64,000 nucleotides of DNA from Dimorphilus gyrociliatus (taxonomy: Eukaryota > Annelida > Polychaeta > Dinophilidae). Made by a program: the position numbers and the translations under genes. Positions within the stretch are counted from its first letter, which is position 1, and each line of letters starts with the position of its first letter. The notes under the pieces were generated by a model. That model worked only from the letters and a program-made list of their open reading frames with translations. It did no database searches and was not told the origin of the DNA. The stretch is taken from assembly GCA_904063045.1 (NCBI GenBank), contig CAJFCJ010000003.1:2029106-2093105 (forward strand). The letters are read 5' to 3'. This document shows, piece after piece, positions 63,356-64,000 of this stretch.

Positions 63356-64000
63356 CTGGAAGTGAAATAAAGCGGAAATGTGTTATAAAAATATACAAAG
63401 ATTTATAAAATTCATATAGCTGGAAACACGGAGATGCTCAATTACGACTAGAATACATGATATGCGCCCTTCCGATTACATGATTTCTAAAAATTAAATT
63501 GACAATATTGGTTAATTCGCTTCGGAAAAACTCCAGGAAATCAACAGGAGTGTTGAGAAAATTGAAATAAAATTTGCTTTTTATATTTTTGTGGTATCCG
63601 AGTACGGTGAGCAATGCAACAATGAGTTTTTGGATAATAGTATATTGCATTGGCTGTTAGAACATTTCCACATTCTATTCATAAAATCGATATTTACGCA
63701 TTAAATATCTCAACAATTTACTCAAAGTGAAATCTTTTCATTCTTTCAAAGTGCAATTAGGCTGCAGAATTCGTTAAATGACATGAAACTTTCGCTATTT
63801 AGAATCTTAATTCGAAATATTTATATAACAATAAATATCATTAATTTTTCAATAGAGGAAATTTAGTTTCTAATTGCTAGAATGACAGAATGTACATATT
63901 CCGAAGTATAAGCACACTGAATAGTCCTTTTGATACCTTCAAGGTTATTTACAGTCCATGAAAAAAAAACACAGCAGTTTTGTAATTTATACATGAAACA
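63356..64000. other. Intron of UTP4 reaching the window edge
   Basis: No further exon is recognised. A reverse-strand open stretch at 63438-63650 has no WD-repeat character. Confidence 0.5.

Overview
This is a gene-dense, AT-rich stretch of an animal nuclear genome. Nearly every gene is split by short GT-AG introns (often 45-70 bp), the genes lie on both strands, and many neighbours are head-to-head. A Dmbx-type homeobox gene, an alternative oxidase, two selenoprotein genes (one a SelL-type protein with two selenocysteines) and centriole and cilium genes suggest a small aquatic invertebrate with a compact genome. A lophotrochozoan such as a miniature annelid would fit, but that placement is inference. 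About thirty protein-coding genes are readable. TGA is a genuine stop in many of them (HROB, CNIH, LRRCC1, glycogen phosphorylase), so the in-frame TGAs in the two selenoproteins are recoding, not a variant code.

Layout. 1-3.2 kb: Dmbx homeobox gene with its 5' end unresolved. 3.7-4.8 kb: SelL selenoprotein with a SECIS element, convergent with a Cep192/SPD-2 centrosome gene (4.8-10.1 kb, minus). 10.7-11.3 kb: NXT-like mRNA export factor A. 11.8-14.3 kb: HROB. 14.9-16.3 kb: CSTF2, head-to-head with a coiled-coil C2H2 zinc-finger gene (16.5-17.9 kb). 18.1-18.7 kb: a second NXT-like gene, head-to-head with cornichon (18.9-19.7 kb). 20.1-23.6 kb: glycogen phosphorylase with a pair of equal-length duplicated exons. 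24.5-25.1 kb: MGST1. 25.7-27.4 kb: a BTB-BACK-jacalin fusion. 27.7-30.7 kb: an orphan Ig/cysteine-rich receptor. 30.9-31.7 kb: TRAPPC6. 32.6-33.5 kb: SELENOF with its SECIS. 33.7-35.0 kb: RPL13A with two intronic C/D snoRNAs.

35.7-36.5 kb: orphan secreted protein. 37.0-37.5 kb: FAM162, head-to-head with RFT1 (37.8-40.1 kb). 40.2-43.3 kb: LRRCC1, head-to-head with MCM6 (43.7-46.9 kb), with an E2F site between them. 47.6-49.4 kb: an exon-duplicated secreted polyprotein. 50.6-51.6 kb: alternative oxidase. 52.7-55.0 kb: ANAPC2. 56.3-57.3 kb: CIMIP1 (C20orf85). 57.6-60.7 kb: a C-type-lectin-like PPxY membrane protein with a probable second promoter. 61.2 kb to the right edge: 3' part of UTP4.

Themes. 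Redox and selenium biology (SelL, SELENOF, AOX, MGST1), centriole/cilium (Cep192, LRRCC1, CIMIP1), DNA replication and cell cycle (HROB, MCM6, ANAPC2) and RNA metabolism (two NXT, CSTF2, RPL13A with snoRNAs, UTP4) recur, but nothing shows that they form one functional cluster. The most notable items are the UxxU selenoprotein with its SECIS, the tandem-exon secreted polyprotein, the conserved snoRNAs in RPL13A, the mutually exclusive phosphorylase exons and the BTB-jacalin fusion.
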